A stretch of DNA of 64,000 nt from NCBI GenBank assembly GCA_013396755.1, contig VWZF01000292.1, forward strand, positions 260,296 through 324,295. Direction: 5' to 3'. This document shows, piece after piece, positions 13,651 to 26,200 of the stretch. The notes below the pieces were generated by a model. That model searched no databases, was not told the origin of the DNA, and saw only the letters and a program-made list of their open reading frames with translations. The DNA is from Sclerurus mexicanus (Eukaryota; Chordata; Aves; Passeriformes; Furnariidae). Position 1 is the stretch's first letter. The number at the start of each line of letters is the position of its first letter. The translations under genes and the position numbers were made by a program.

Positions 13651-14008
13651 ATCTCTTTCTACCTGCCATCCCCGCCATGGCCAGGGACACCTCTCACTAA
13701 ATCATGTTACTCAAAGCCCTATCCAACCTGGCCTTAAGCACTGCCAGAGTTGGGGCATCCACAGCTTCTCTGGGCAACCTGTACCAGAGCCTCACCACTC
13801 TCACAGTAAAGAATTTCTTCCTGACATCTAGACCTACTCTTAGTTTGAAGCCATTCCCCCTTGTCCTATCAGGACAGTTTCTGATAAAGAGTCCCTCTCC
13901 AGCTAACCTGTAGGCCCCTTCAGATACTGGTAGGCTGCTAGGAGGTCTCCATGCAATCTTCTGTTCTCCAGGCTGAAGAGACGTAGCTCTCTCAGCCTGT
14001 CTTCACAG
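13605..14008 (-). mobile_element. CR1 LINE 3' fragment
   Basis: The antisense CR1 3' region is continuous from the 'catagaatcatagaatgg' end through 'cctggccttaagcactgcc', 'tctgggcaacctgtaccag' and 'ccccttgtcctatcag' to 'caggctgaagagac' near 13980. The element is truncated at its 5' side (about 14008) and has no coding capacity. Confidence 0.93.
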
Positions 14009-17000
14009 AGGACATATATACTCTATTAAGAGCATTTTGTCTTCTTATATTTTAGCTTTCCATGGAAGGTGATTTTTTTTAGGCAGTTACAGACATACAG
14101 ATTAGCTAAATGAAGGGGAAGCTAGCATGAGTTTTCAAACATTTTGTAGAACTATCTGCCCTGTCCGACAGAATCAGCAATTTCTCTGTGCCTCAATTCT
14201 CTTATAATTAAAGAACTTGATATTGTTCACCTGCCATAGACTTGATACAGTAGGAATAAATATTTTTAGGAGCTCAGATTCTCAAGCAGTTGAGGCTATA
14301 CAAATTACTTAAGCAAAAATTAGCTCATTTCATGATTCACAGTCTAATTCTAATTCTTTCTAATTCACACTCTAATTCCTGTAGCATGCTTTCATGAGTC
14401 ATAGAGGAATGGAGTGAATGCTAACACATTGCATATAAAAAGGCAACAATGATTTATGTCTTTGTACTTTATGCAATTCAGTTTCATAGAATACCTTCAG
14501 TTCTTTTCCTGCCTGGTTTAAGAAATTTTAGAATTGGAATATTGAACTGCTTTGCAAAATGTCTTAAACACTGTGACAAGAAAAATGAAAAGTTTGTGAG
14601 TCTTAAACTTAAAATGACTTAAGCTGGTTTTTTCAAGTGTTTTTTTGCCAATAGCAGTGTCCAAAATTCAGACTACAAACTTTAAACCAGGGTTTTTATT
14701 TTTGCAAGATATCAGAACCCCAAAATAGGCACAACGAACTAAAGGACTTCCTTAATCTGTGTTTACATTGCAATGAAGCAACAAAGTGAACTGCAAAGCC
14801 AGTGAGGCATGGTATTTGTTTTAACTGATACATTGATGTAGGATGAAGCTTTTCCTCTCACACTTACCTATTGTCTGGAGACTTGAGTTTTAAATACTCC
14901 TGGAGAACATGAAACACTGGATGTTAAAGCTTTCCTCAGCAGTACCTTTTCATTCATAAGTAGCCATTTTTAGGAAGGGACACAGCTTGAGATCTCAGGT
15001 GACAAATGTAACCAGAATTAAGCACTCAGTCCTAGTAAAGGCTCTTTCAATCCATGTACAACATTACAAGTCGGTTGACAACAGCATTTCTATTCCAGCC
15101 TATATTGAATAAAGATCTAGCCCAAAAAGATTATGAGATTTCCTCCAGCCTCTGAGTTTAAGCAGGACTATTGTGCACAATTCCCTTGAAGCAAGCTTTT
15201 ACAAATGCTGCTTTTCTCCCTGTGAATATGCTTGATAAATATTCTCATACCAGCAACCATTCAGAGCCCTAGTTATAACAGAGGAATAGCTATATACCAC
15301 AGGTCTGAGTGCCTCCCACTAGGTTTTTTCTGTGTTTCAGTGAATGATAATGAACCATACTTTCCATACCCACATGTAACCAGACCTCAAATGAATTTGA
15401 TCTTTGTAATAGCAGCAGACCCTTAACATTTACAGAGCAGTTCTTTAATGTCTAGAGCTCTTTCTGCTCCTCAGAGTCACCTGTCCATATGCTTAGAACC
15501 TGCACTTTCAAGGCCATCCACCAAGTGAGTGATCAACAGGAGGTCTCTGCTCCTCCCTTCAAGTGCTCATGTAGCTGTTTTGCAATTCTTATAAGGGCAA
15601 TATACCTGCCTGCAGATTGAAATAAGAGATTCCCCAGCAATCTTAATTGATCAGAGTGCTCATTGCAAACAGGTGATGTGTTGCAAGGACATCTTTTTCA
15701 GCTGGGGAGAGAAGAGGAGGTTTATTTTTCTGGCTATGGCTCTCAGAGCTTGACTTGCGAGTGGCTTTCGATGAAAATCAAATACTTTGCATTCACAATG
15801 TGATTTAAAAAACAAACAAAAATGAAAACCCAGTGAGGGTGTGATTCTGAATTCTGGCTGGGAGCAGAGAAGAGGATGTAGCTGTCATTTGCAGGAGAAG
15901 TTTTGCTTTCTGCTCAGGGAAAATGTTTTTCTCATGCTAGCTTTGTGATTCTTGTAAATCTCAGGGAAATGGGTCAGAAAAGAGTAGCATCTCCCAAACA
16001 ATCCCCTTATGTCCTTTCTCTAAACTTTATGAATTAAAGAAGCATGTTAATGAATTTTCATCTTCTAAGAAATATATTAATTCTTATGTAATCATCATGT
16101 ATTAAAATGTTCTACACCATCACTGACCATAGGTCAACCAATTAGCTAAACTAAACATGGGGGGCCTGAAAGAGTAAAATAGACAGGAAAAATAAATCTA
16201 AGAGGAGTCAGTGACCAGCACATACACTTATATTGGTTGTTCAGAAAAGAATTTTTTCCTACTGGGAAGTGAGGTGCAAAGAGTTGATTTTAATATTATG
16301 TGTTCCTCTCAACCTGCAATGAGACAGAAAGGAGGTACACTTTAGATGTCAAGAAATTAAGTTTTAAGATAAAATAATGCACTCCCCTGTCTGTACCGAA
16401 GGTTTTTAGTAAATTGGAGAGTAAAAGCTGAGAGGAAACAGATCTGGAAAAGGCATGAGATGTCTCATTACTCATCAAAAAACCTTCAAATGTTTCTTGT
16501 GTGGTATGCACAAAAGATCAACCAGGTAACAACAGTTTATCTATCCCTGTTTTGGGGGCCATTCATCCCTGAGGAAGTACAGTGTGGTCTTAAATACCCA
16601 CAGGGTTCAAAGATTTAAAATAAAATTATTGAATGAAGCTTCACAGGAGCTACAAGTGTCAGGAACAGTCGTGAAGATCTGCATAGCTGATCCATGGTGG
16701 TTTTGCTGCCTGTACCAGACAGAGGGGATGGAGCTACTCTCCATTCACGGAACATAAGGCTCTGACATTCAAGGACAGCGAAGTCTTTCATGAACTAAAC
16801 TGGCAAGAGCAGAGCATAAGAGTATGGTTGAAAAGCGCTGACCTTCTGCTTGATTGGTTCTTCTTGTCTCTGCAAAGAGTTACTGTAGCAGGTTGCCTCT
16901 TTTACCCTTGAGGAGGCTCTGTTCTTGCAACACAGCTTTCTCTTGGTCGTGAGAGGAGTGTGAAAAATTACTACCAAGATTAGCCAGTGAATAGCACATC

Positions 17001-18714
17001 TTGTATCTTTGTGGTTTAATAAAAAAAAAAAAAACAACAACCAAAATCAACCAAACAAAACCAAAACAACTGTAATGGAAGAAGGGTTACACATAGAGTG
17101 GATTTTGATTGTGCTCTGTTCCTCTATACATCAACAATGGGCAATGATGAACAATCCACGATGAGACTCAGCTGTCACCCAGGCTTAACTAATGAATTGT
17201 GTATGCCAAGACTTTGTGTTGGGTTAGACACAAAGTAACTCTAGGCTCAATTATCGAGAACATTAAGAAACTGTGTTTACTCAGGAAAGGTCCCTCTGAG
17301 CAACAATTCCTGTTAGATGCTTTAGAGATCCCCCTTTTTAGAACGTGGAGAAGAGAAGCTCCTCACTTGCTGGTTATACCTATGTGAAACAGTCCCACAA
17401 CATGTCTAAAACTTCTGTGAATTTAGTCCTTGTCACAGCCATTCTTCCTGAAGAATTGCCATCTTTTTCCTTGCATATGGCATATGTCTTTCAAGGGACT
17501 CTTTGCTACGGAGCCTTTCCATGTAAAACACATCTTTGATAAACAATTCGTCTTCTTGCAAAATTTCTAATAATGACCCTCCAAAACAAAACAAACACCA
17601 AACTCTTGCAATTTACTGAATTCATGTAAATATGTACTTCACTCCACTCCTGGCATCTTGACTCCCTGTATCATGGTTAATGCACCAAATTGTATTTAGA
17701 CTGAGTTCCTGCTGCTGTTACCATCCTGAATGGGTTGGGGCGGTATCGCTTACCACTTAAGGATCTTAACCCCGGTAAATATTAAACTCTCTTCAATTTA
17801 CAGTGACACTCCTCAATAGCACCTTCCCAGATAAAAGCATATGAAATGCTAAACATCTGTTCATTGCCCAATGAAAGCTGATTGTTATCTTACAAAATAT
17901 TTCTACCTCATCAGATGGCCACTTAACCCTACTCTAGAGCTTAAGTACATTCATTTGCTGGAAGGTTTAATACCTTGGCTGTTCAGCCATAAGATTGTGC
18001 AAATACTACTTTGCCATTACTGGTTTCTATGTTTTCAACCAAGTAATATGAACATATTTGTGTAAGTGAAAAGGTGATTCTATTTCTCATTATAACATTT
18101 GATATTTGTGGATTAGATATTGGTTTTGGTAGGTATTAGCTTTATACTTTTGCTGTTCAGAGCACTTGATACATAGTACTTAGTAAATAGCAAGGGTGGT
18201 GGCTGTGGTATGTGTTCCAAGGACTCTGAAACCAGTTAGACATTTCTCGTGATGTTTCCCGCATTTGCCATTTTATGTTGGGCAGGCTATCCTCCACATG
18301 TTTCTGGTATGGCAAACATAAGTATCTGGTAAGTACCTTCTTCTGAAACACTGAAATTCCTGTAATATGCTATGCATTGTATGATACCATGTGTACCATA
18401 GCTAAACAGTGTTTGGGACAGCTGTGGTCAAGTGTTGTCATCATTTCCGCCTGGTTTCATCTGTCTCACTTGCTAGACATACATATGGCTAGCTGGAGTA
18501 CTACTTGGGATTCTGTATCTATGGATCTCAGAACACCTAGCTGCTGTCATCACTGTGTGCTTCTCAGCTGTCTCTCTGACCTTTCCATTCCCCAGACCTG
18601 ACTGAACATGTGGTCTACAAGCTATTGGGTTTGTTCTTTAATTTTTCCTAGTAAGGAAAAGCCTGATCAATGTGCTATATTTGAAGTTAGTTAAATGAAA
18701 CTAATTTTTTGTGA
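14009..18714. other. Intergenic DNA, no gene recognised
   Basis: AT-rich sequence with short frames only (up to about 81 codons). There is a small (TCTAAT)n-like run near 14341-14378 and A-rich tracts near 17022-17070. I see no conserved exon or RNA gene. Confidence 0.55.
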
Positions 18715-18965
18715 GAAGAGTGAGGAGAACAAGAGGCAGTGGGAGCAATCTGAAATGCAAGATATTTTGCCTAAACATAAGGATTTTTTACAAAGAAGGT
18801 GGTAAAATACTGAAAGAGCTTGCCAAGAGAGGCTGCAGTACTTTGGTCCTTGCAGACCCAAAACTCAGCTGGATGTAGTCCTGAGCAACCTGCTGTAAGT
18901 GACCCTGCATGATCAGGGAGCTGGACTGCCAGCTTCAGCTCATCTCTAATGCTGTGACACCCTCA
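18715..18965 (+). mobile_element. Old, diverged CR1 3' fragment
   Basis: It resembles the sense CR1 3' region: 'aggcagtgggagcaatctga', then a 'cttgccaagagaggctgcag' counterpart of 'ttgcccagagaggttgtgg', then 'gatgtagtcctgagcaacc' and 'gatcagggagctggactgcc'. The many mismatches and indels, and the missing terminal repeat, suggest an old insertion. Confidence 0.7.
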
Positions 18966-19555
18966 CAGCAAGGCATAGGTTCATTCCAAAACAGTTACAC
19001 TGCTCAAACACTTTTTGAAAATTTGTCACAGCCTACTTGGAAATGGGGTCTCATAAAGTAAACATTTTCAGGGCTTTTCACTACAGATGTAAATATGTGA
19101 CTCATTTAAAACCAATACTGCTAAAATTTAAACTGTGGTCTGAGTTGCCAGCAGTCACCTATAACATTTGTAGAATTTCTGCACATTCTCTGCTTGTGTT
19201 ATGTTATTATTTGCATTAAATGAATGGGATAGCATCAGTGCAGGCAGTTCTGCTGATTTTGATATGTTTAATTAGAGTTAATGCCTTTCAAGATGGTTCT
19301 TTCCTTCTCATTAAATCTGGAGGATAAAATTAAGCACCATCAAATTCAATAACAGAACTCTCACCAGCTTAATTGGAACCAGGATTCCTTGCATGTTTGA
19401 AATACTTCCAGCTTTTTAAAGTCTTTTCTGATAGTGTATTGCTTGGAAAAGATTTAGATGTTCTTGAGGAATGTGGATTTTGGTAAAGTCTGATAAATAT
19501 TTTAGTCACCAGGAGAAAAATGCTGCAAACACTGAAATCTGTGCACAAATCCAGT

Positions 19556-19561
19556 TTTATT
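19556..19561 (-). terminator. CDO1: Candidate CDO1 polyadenylation signal (AATAAA)
   Basis: TTTATT on the plus strand reads AATAAA on the CDO1 strand, about 700 bases past the CDO1 stop codon. A 3' UTR of that size fits what I recall for the human gene. Other signals cannot be excluded without transcript data. Confidence 0.35.
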
Positions 19562-20262
19562 TCAGTTTTCTTCTTCATTAACTATATAGAGTACTTTGGG
19601 AACTGGACATTAGCTGAATTAAGTATGATTAGTCTTGTTAAGAGCCAAATCTCTGTGCAATCAATTTTGAAAATCATTGTGAAGCATTTCTCTGCTCCTA
19701 TTTAAAATGAGATCTGTCAAATTAAATTGTAAAAAATAAAAAAAAAATTGCACAAAACTATCAAGGAGGCCTAGACCATTAAAACCTAAAAGACTTCATT
19801 AAAAAAAAAAAAAAGAAAAAACAAAGCTGCTGTTAGTTGTATCTAGTGTACATAGGTACAAGTGACTGGAAGCTTAGAAGTTTATATAGTTCCTAATTAC
19901 ATTGAGAGCATACACACCCATAGGTCTATTGAGAAGCGTCAGATGATATTTAAAAATCCTATTTCTGATATTCTCAGTGTGATATCAAAAGTGGAGTTAA
20001 AAAGAGGCTAGAATTAGAAAACAAACTGATCAGAAGCCTAAGAAAAGGCATCAAACCTCTGAAGCAGTTTATGGCACTATTGAGCTTAGTGTCCCATAAA
20101 TCAGCAATTGCTTGAGGAAACTGCAGGTGGCCTGGAAGATGCCCTAGTGTACTCCAATGTACAAGGTATCAAAATACATCTGGCTGTCGACCTTAGCCAT
20201 GCAAGTCTTCTGTCCCCGGTTAAACATTCAGTAGGTCTTATGCAAACACATGCTGGTGCTTC

Positions 20263-20292
20263 TCAATTATTCTCCTGCGGCACTGCTGTTGC
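20263..20292 (-). CDS. CDO1: CDO1 exon 5 (last, 9 codons plus stop)
   Basis: A strong acceptor, with a long pyrimidine tract (ctctcctcttttgttttag), precedes ATAVPQENN and a TGA stop. The human tail ends NATSGSLENN, so the alternating match and identical ENN end support this as the true last coding exon. It joins in phase 0 to the exon 4 end ERTVC. Confidence 0.85.
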   Translation of the reverse strand, partial: ATAVPQENN

Positions 20293-23200
20293 CTAAAACA
20301 AAAGAGGAGAGGTTGTCTTCTTAGGGAAAGAGGCAGTCACTGCCTACTTCACAGTCTTATCATGGACCTTTGTCTTCAGAGTAGCTCAACACTTTAAAAT
20401 ACAGCATTTATTTTCAATGTTCCCTGCCAGAGTTTGGTGGAAGGCACTATGTGCCTGACAGAATCACCCTGTCCATTGGCTCTGTGTGACTATGAGTAAC
20501 CCACGACAGAAGGGACTGCTGAGGAGTGCTTTCTCCTCCAGATTATGTTCTCTCTTTGATAGTCTACTCTACTTGAGTTTGACAGAAACTGCTCTATGGT
20601 ACAGCTTGGAAGGCAGGCTGCAAAGAGATACTGCCTCCTCCAGCAAAATTCCTGACAGCAGGAACTGATCTGCTCTAACAGGGATGACAAAATCAGTTGT
20701 TCCTCAGTGAACTTTCCTATTAGTATTCTCATGGTTTGTAGATGAACTGTGCAGTTACTTTCTTGGGCAAGTCCTTTGACACACATACTAATTTTATTAT
20801 TAGGCCTTTATAACTTATTATGTGTTTACTGGAGAGCTAGTTAATCAAGATGTAATCATGGCCAGAAATCATTAGGGATTTACCTTTGTGTTTTACCTGC
20901 AAAATAATTAAGACAAAGAGGAAGCAATTAATGTGTTTTAGTTAAGCAGATTTCACTCATAAAAGACACACATATAAACATTATATTACTATCTTGGTAT
21001 TTTAAATTTATAGCTCCCTGTCTTCCTGTGTCCTTTGGTGATCTGGGAAGCAGAAGGAAGTCTGCTTTTCCAGTCAGCTTTCCAGAAACCAAGTCACTAA
21101 GACCAGAAGGGTTTTGTAGAATGAAGTCATTTCAGGCAGCTGGATGGCCCAGACTTGCGATCACTTTCTCCCTTACTGGAATTCCATTTACAGGAATTCA
21201 TGAAAGAGACCCAGTGATTAGTATTTACCTCTTTCCTGCAAGCCAGATCCAGTTTCCCACAAAAGGTACAAACAGTGCCAGATGGTTACAGACCAGGGTA
21301 GGAAAACAGTCCAAGTCAAAACATCTAGTCTCCCTTACTATCTTATATACTTTGTATTCAATAAAGACTTAAGACAAAAAGAAAGCAAGCAAATACTAAA
21401 TCCTTGCATGAATTTTGTTCAACATTTTCCCACACTATATACCATTTGAAATCTGAGTTAGAAATTCAAGCTTACTTTCTCACAGACCTTTCAAACTCTG
21501 GAAGGTCAAAATTTGTGTTTCAACTGTTTGGTAATGTGACTGGCTTTAAAAAAATAATTTACATGGTACTTGTAACCTATATAAAATTTTAACTGGATCT
21601 TAATAATGACTTACTCTAGGAAAATCCTGAGCACTGAATTTCTGGCTTCAATGGAAGATGAAAGTGTTTGGTATGTAATATAACCAAACAGTCTTTGAAC
21701 CTCTGTGGCTGAATATCAAGAATCAGTCCTTTCTCCATGTATAAGTAGTTATTTTTCCCAGCACTGGGAACTGAGCATTTTTCCCAAATGAATAGTGCTG
21801 AAAGGAACCCTATTAACCTCTTCCAGATGTTCTAACTTGGTCACTACAAAAATTATCTTAAGATTTCCTTCCTATCCACATAAAATCTCATGCCATTGTT
21901 CAAGAATGGAGATGACAGTCAGCCTCCTCTTAGTTTCAGAGCAAATCTTACTATGTTACAGTTGTGAGTCTAAAGAATTAAATTTATTGAAGAATTCTTT
22001 ACAATAAGCTGCAAGGCTTAAAACCTCTGACTTGAAATGTGATGCTTCACCTTTGGCAGAACAGTTTAAGCAGGAAATGTTACACCTCACTGAAGCTGTC
22101 CAAAACACAGAATCACAGAATCAGCTAGGTTGGAAGAGACCTCTGAGATCATCAAGTCCAACCTATAATCCAAAATCACCTCGTCAACTAGACCATGGCA
22201 GTGAGTGCCACATCCAGTCTCTTCTTAAATACTTCTAGGGATGGTAACTCTACCACCTCCCTGAGCCACCCATTCCAATATCTGATCACTCCCTCTGTAA
22301 AGAAGTTCTTCCTAATGTTTAACCTAAACNTCCCCAGTAGCGCTGAAGGGATTTGTTGTAACCAAAGTGCAGGACATGGCACTTGGCCTTGTTGAACCTC
22401 ATCCTGTTGAATTCAGCTCACCTATCCAGCCTGTTCAGATCACTCTGTAGAGCCCTCCTACTTTCCAGCAGATTGACACTCCCCCCCAGCTTGGTGTCAT
22501 CTGCAAATTTGCTGATGGTGGATTCAGTCCCTTCATCCAGATCATCAATAGGTTGCATTTACCATCATTTGTTGCCTGAAGATGCCTAGCTAGTAGGAAA
22601 TGTCTCATTAATTCTCTTCTCTGCTCAGAACTTATCTGATGATGAAGATGAAGCAAGTTTCAAGGCAGAAAACTGCACACAAGGGAAGTGCAGATGGACA
22701 AATCAAGCTATACTTGGAAACAGTTTTATGCTGGTTCTAGATGGGGATGCCTCAGGAAAGGCAGAGCTGCTGGCCCTCCTGCCTGTCCTGGGCTACCATA
22801 CCCCTGCCCTATGCAGGTGGGAGGGCAGCCCCTGGCACCATCCCCACAGGGGCTTAGAGCCCAGGGCTGGGTGAGGAGTGTATTATCTTGTACTTACGCA
22901 GACAGTCCTTTCCCCAAACTGGCTGTAGAAGGTCATCGTGACTTTGTGCTTGTGTCCAGTCCTCTGATCAAAGGTGTTACAGGTGTCAAAGGGCGGGCTG
23001 TACAAATGCAGGCTAACAGCAGTTTCTGTGTGGCTTATGTTCTCCACACGGTGCAGGCCAATGGAGTCTACACCAGCAAGGGCATGGAAGAAGAAATTGT
23101 GTTAGCAGGGAGATCTACTGAGATCTCAATTGTCTGGAAAAATGCTTTCTAAACTGAACCTCATGAGCAATTAGGCATGCCCACACTTTTATGGGCAACA

Positions 23201-26200
23201 AATAACTCAGTACAGGAAATTTGACTGCTGTTCTCTAGCACAGATTTTTAAATACACTGGTAACTCCAGATGAGTTATTGCCTTCCACAGTTCATGCAAC
23301 TTCTGGATTATCCTCTGCAAGATAAATGCCAATAGGAATCCAAAGAAACTTAAGGAAGACCATACTGTCAGTAATTTTCTAGCGCTCAGTCCTACGGGAT
23401 CTCCAGTTCATTTACTCTCCTATGAGAGCTGTTGCTATAAATGCTTCCAAAGCAGCAAGGTTTAAGTTTCTAAAAATAAAGAAGACATTTTATGGGGAAA
23501 AGAGCTTTTGTATTGCTAATTCTTACCCAAGTAACAGGGATATCAGTCACAGTAAAAGTCAGCTACATGCATTTGGAGCATGGAGTTATGGACAGAGATA
23601 TAGTTGCCTTCTACAGCAGGTATCTGTTTCCTAATTAATCCTCCCAGTTTACTGATTTGGAGAACAAACTTTTAGTTTGTTTGTTCTTTTGAATAAGGTG
23701 ACAAATTAGTAGTGACTGGCATACTTCCAATCATAACAGAATAGTAAGCATAATTGAAGACGTAATAAAACAAGGCACTGTATGTTGTGTGGTCACTCTG
23801 TACTGCTGGACAAGAAATTACACAAAAATATAAGGTATGAAGAATCACATCCATGAAATAAACCACATCCATTCTGCACTGGAGTTTTTGGGTTGCTTAA
23901 AAGAGACTTTGAATTTAAGTTTATGATCCTGCTATATAAACAACTCAAGTTTTTGTACTTGAATTTTTTATATAATACCTGGACCTGTATTGTGCAATAT
24001 AGGCATGATACTCTGAGAGTCATGAGTACACTCTGAACTCTGATACATTTGTAAGGTAAGCCCTAAGCGTCATTAACATACTTTTATCTAAATAGAAGAT
24101 GTAGCATGTAGCAGCAGGGGGAAAGTCCTAAATCTGTGCTCATCATTGGGGAACCCAAATAAACAGAGTTTAGTGGGTTCTAACATTTAAGTTCAAGAGT
24201 AACAAAGAAGCACACAACAGAAATGTGAAGGCACTTACTATTGATGTAGTTATAGTGATCAACACACTGTCAGTGTTTTGCTTCTGCTTGTTTAACACGT
24301 TACTTTTAAACCAAAACATCTGTTATGAAACATGGCAGAGATCCAAATTGCTTCAGAGAACTGAACACCAAATTCGTTTGAAACAACCAAGGAAGCTTTG
24401 AATCAGATGCATACAGTGTGCAGTTGTTTGCACTGAAAAGAACTGCATAGGTAGGACAACCTGGCTGACTTTGAGAACTCACATCCCTGGCATGGGAACA
24501 TAAGCAGATGTGTCAAGACCCCTCTGGCATTTCCTGCCCTAAAGATTTTGTGTTTTCACTTAATGTAGCATAGCTTCAACATCGCGCTGCAGAACACTAG
24601 TCTTTCTTCCCCAAAGCCCTCAATCCTGGCTAACTCCATGGCCTCCTCATCCTGGCTCCTCCAACATGAGGCTCTCTCAAACTGAGAAGTTCCCAAGCTT
24701 AGCCTTTAGTCCTCCAGTGTTTAACCCATGACATAAAAGGCAGATGACCCCCTTCTCTGATGTTTCACCTTTGTTCTGTTGAGCTCACTGCTGTTCAGCA
24801 TGATGTGCAGTTCTTTCACAGCACCAGAATACATTACACTGAGAGGACTACCCCAGGATGACCTCCAGCATAACACAGGGTGGTAATAGCTACAGATGCA
24901 CATGATAACATGGATTGAGGTGCCTAGAGAACCTTACTAGTAGAGTCCTAGTCATTCTCAACATGGTGTAGTCAGGCATTTTTTTTTGTAGACTATGAAT
25001 TTCAATTCTGCTGACACTGCACTTCAGCACTACAGTCTTTTGTTGATTTGCATAAGAAGTAGCACTGAGAATTGGAGCCTCTGCTACTGGCTGATCAATT
25101 TGTTTCATAGGCAGCTTTTACATTTTTGGCATAGATCTTCCATGACTGAGCAAAAGGATTGTTTCTTTAAAAAAAAAAAAACAACAACAAAAAAAACAAC
25201 CCAAAAAGCAAGGTGATTAAGATATCTAAACTTTGGTTCTCTTGTTTGTTAAAAAACACTGTTCAATGTCTATGTTTACAAGCAATTTTGGATAGTCATT
25301 AGGGGAACAATGCTGAAAGGTTGCTTAGTGTACAGGAGATATTCAGCATAATAAAGAATCAGGCAACTACTGCAATGTCTTAAGAGTGAGTTGAAAGGAC
25401 ATTTTGTAGTGGTTCTTTGTTTTACTGAATCTAAATACAGGTTTTGCAGAATCTAGGGAGTCACATTCTTAAACTGTGCATGAAGGATTATACTGTTAAA
25501 AGTGGGAGACTAGAAGGCAGATGAACTCTTCTGTTAGGAATAAGATCATGGTAGGTAGCTGTCAAAACAAGCTTAATAGCTTACCATTAATGTAGGCACA
25601 TTGATTTTCCCGCAAAACTCTTTCTGATTTCTTAGTCATTTCACCATTTCCTTTTTTCTCAGGCCATTCAAACAGAGTCTCCTTTAGATTTCCTTGGAGA
25701 ATCTTCATGAAGCAGTGTGAGTCAGTATGATCATGGATGCTGCTATATATGTGAAAAGAATAACCAAACTCAGTGTGATACGCATATTTAATTCCAGTAT
25801 AACAAACAGGGCAAATGACATAGCACACTGTATCTGGACAGAGCCTTAGAATGAAATTCCACTGCACAGGGGTCATGCATTAAGGTATGCCCACCTAAAA
25901 CTGCTACTTTAGAAATGTACTGAGATAAGCTCACATACAACAGGATTTGGAGAAGAGTCAGATGTTGATCACCCTATGGCTTTGACACAGAGAAATACAA
26001 AGAAAGTCTGGAGGAAAGAATAGAACTGAAAATTTCTTCAGAACACAAAAACTCTTCTGGTCCAAAGGGATGCTTGCACCATGATCTCAGGCAGAGGCTA
26101 GTATAAACTTGCAAGTATACCTGATATTTGCAAATCCACCATGCTCACTCCCAAAACATAATTAAATAAGCTAATTCTGTTTAATTTCTATGGTCCCTTT

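Noticed and set aside
1..20262. TMED7 or TICAM2 exons expected from human order
   Set aside because: No matching residues were found; they probably lie outside the window.
20693..20716. Alternative CDO1 last exon (ESSLRNN, stop)
   Set aside because: The acceptor lacks a pyrimidine tract. The exon at 20263-20292 has a strong acceptor and a better match to the human tail.
22688..23152. 154-codon plus-strand frame
   Set aside because: It is the antisense shadow of CDO1 exon 4.
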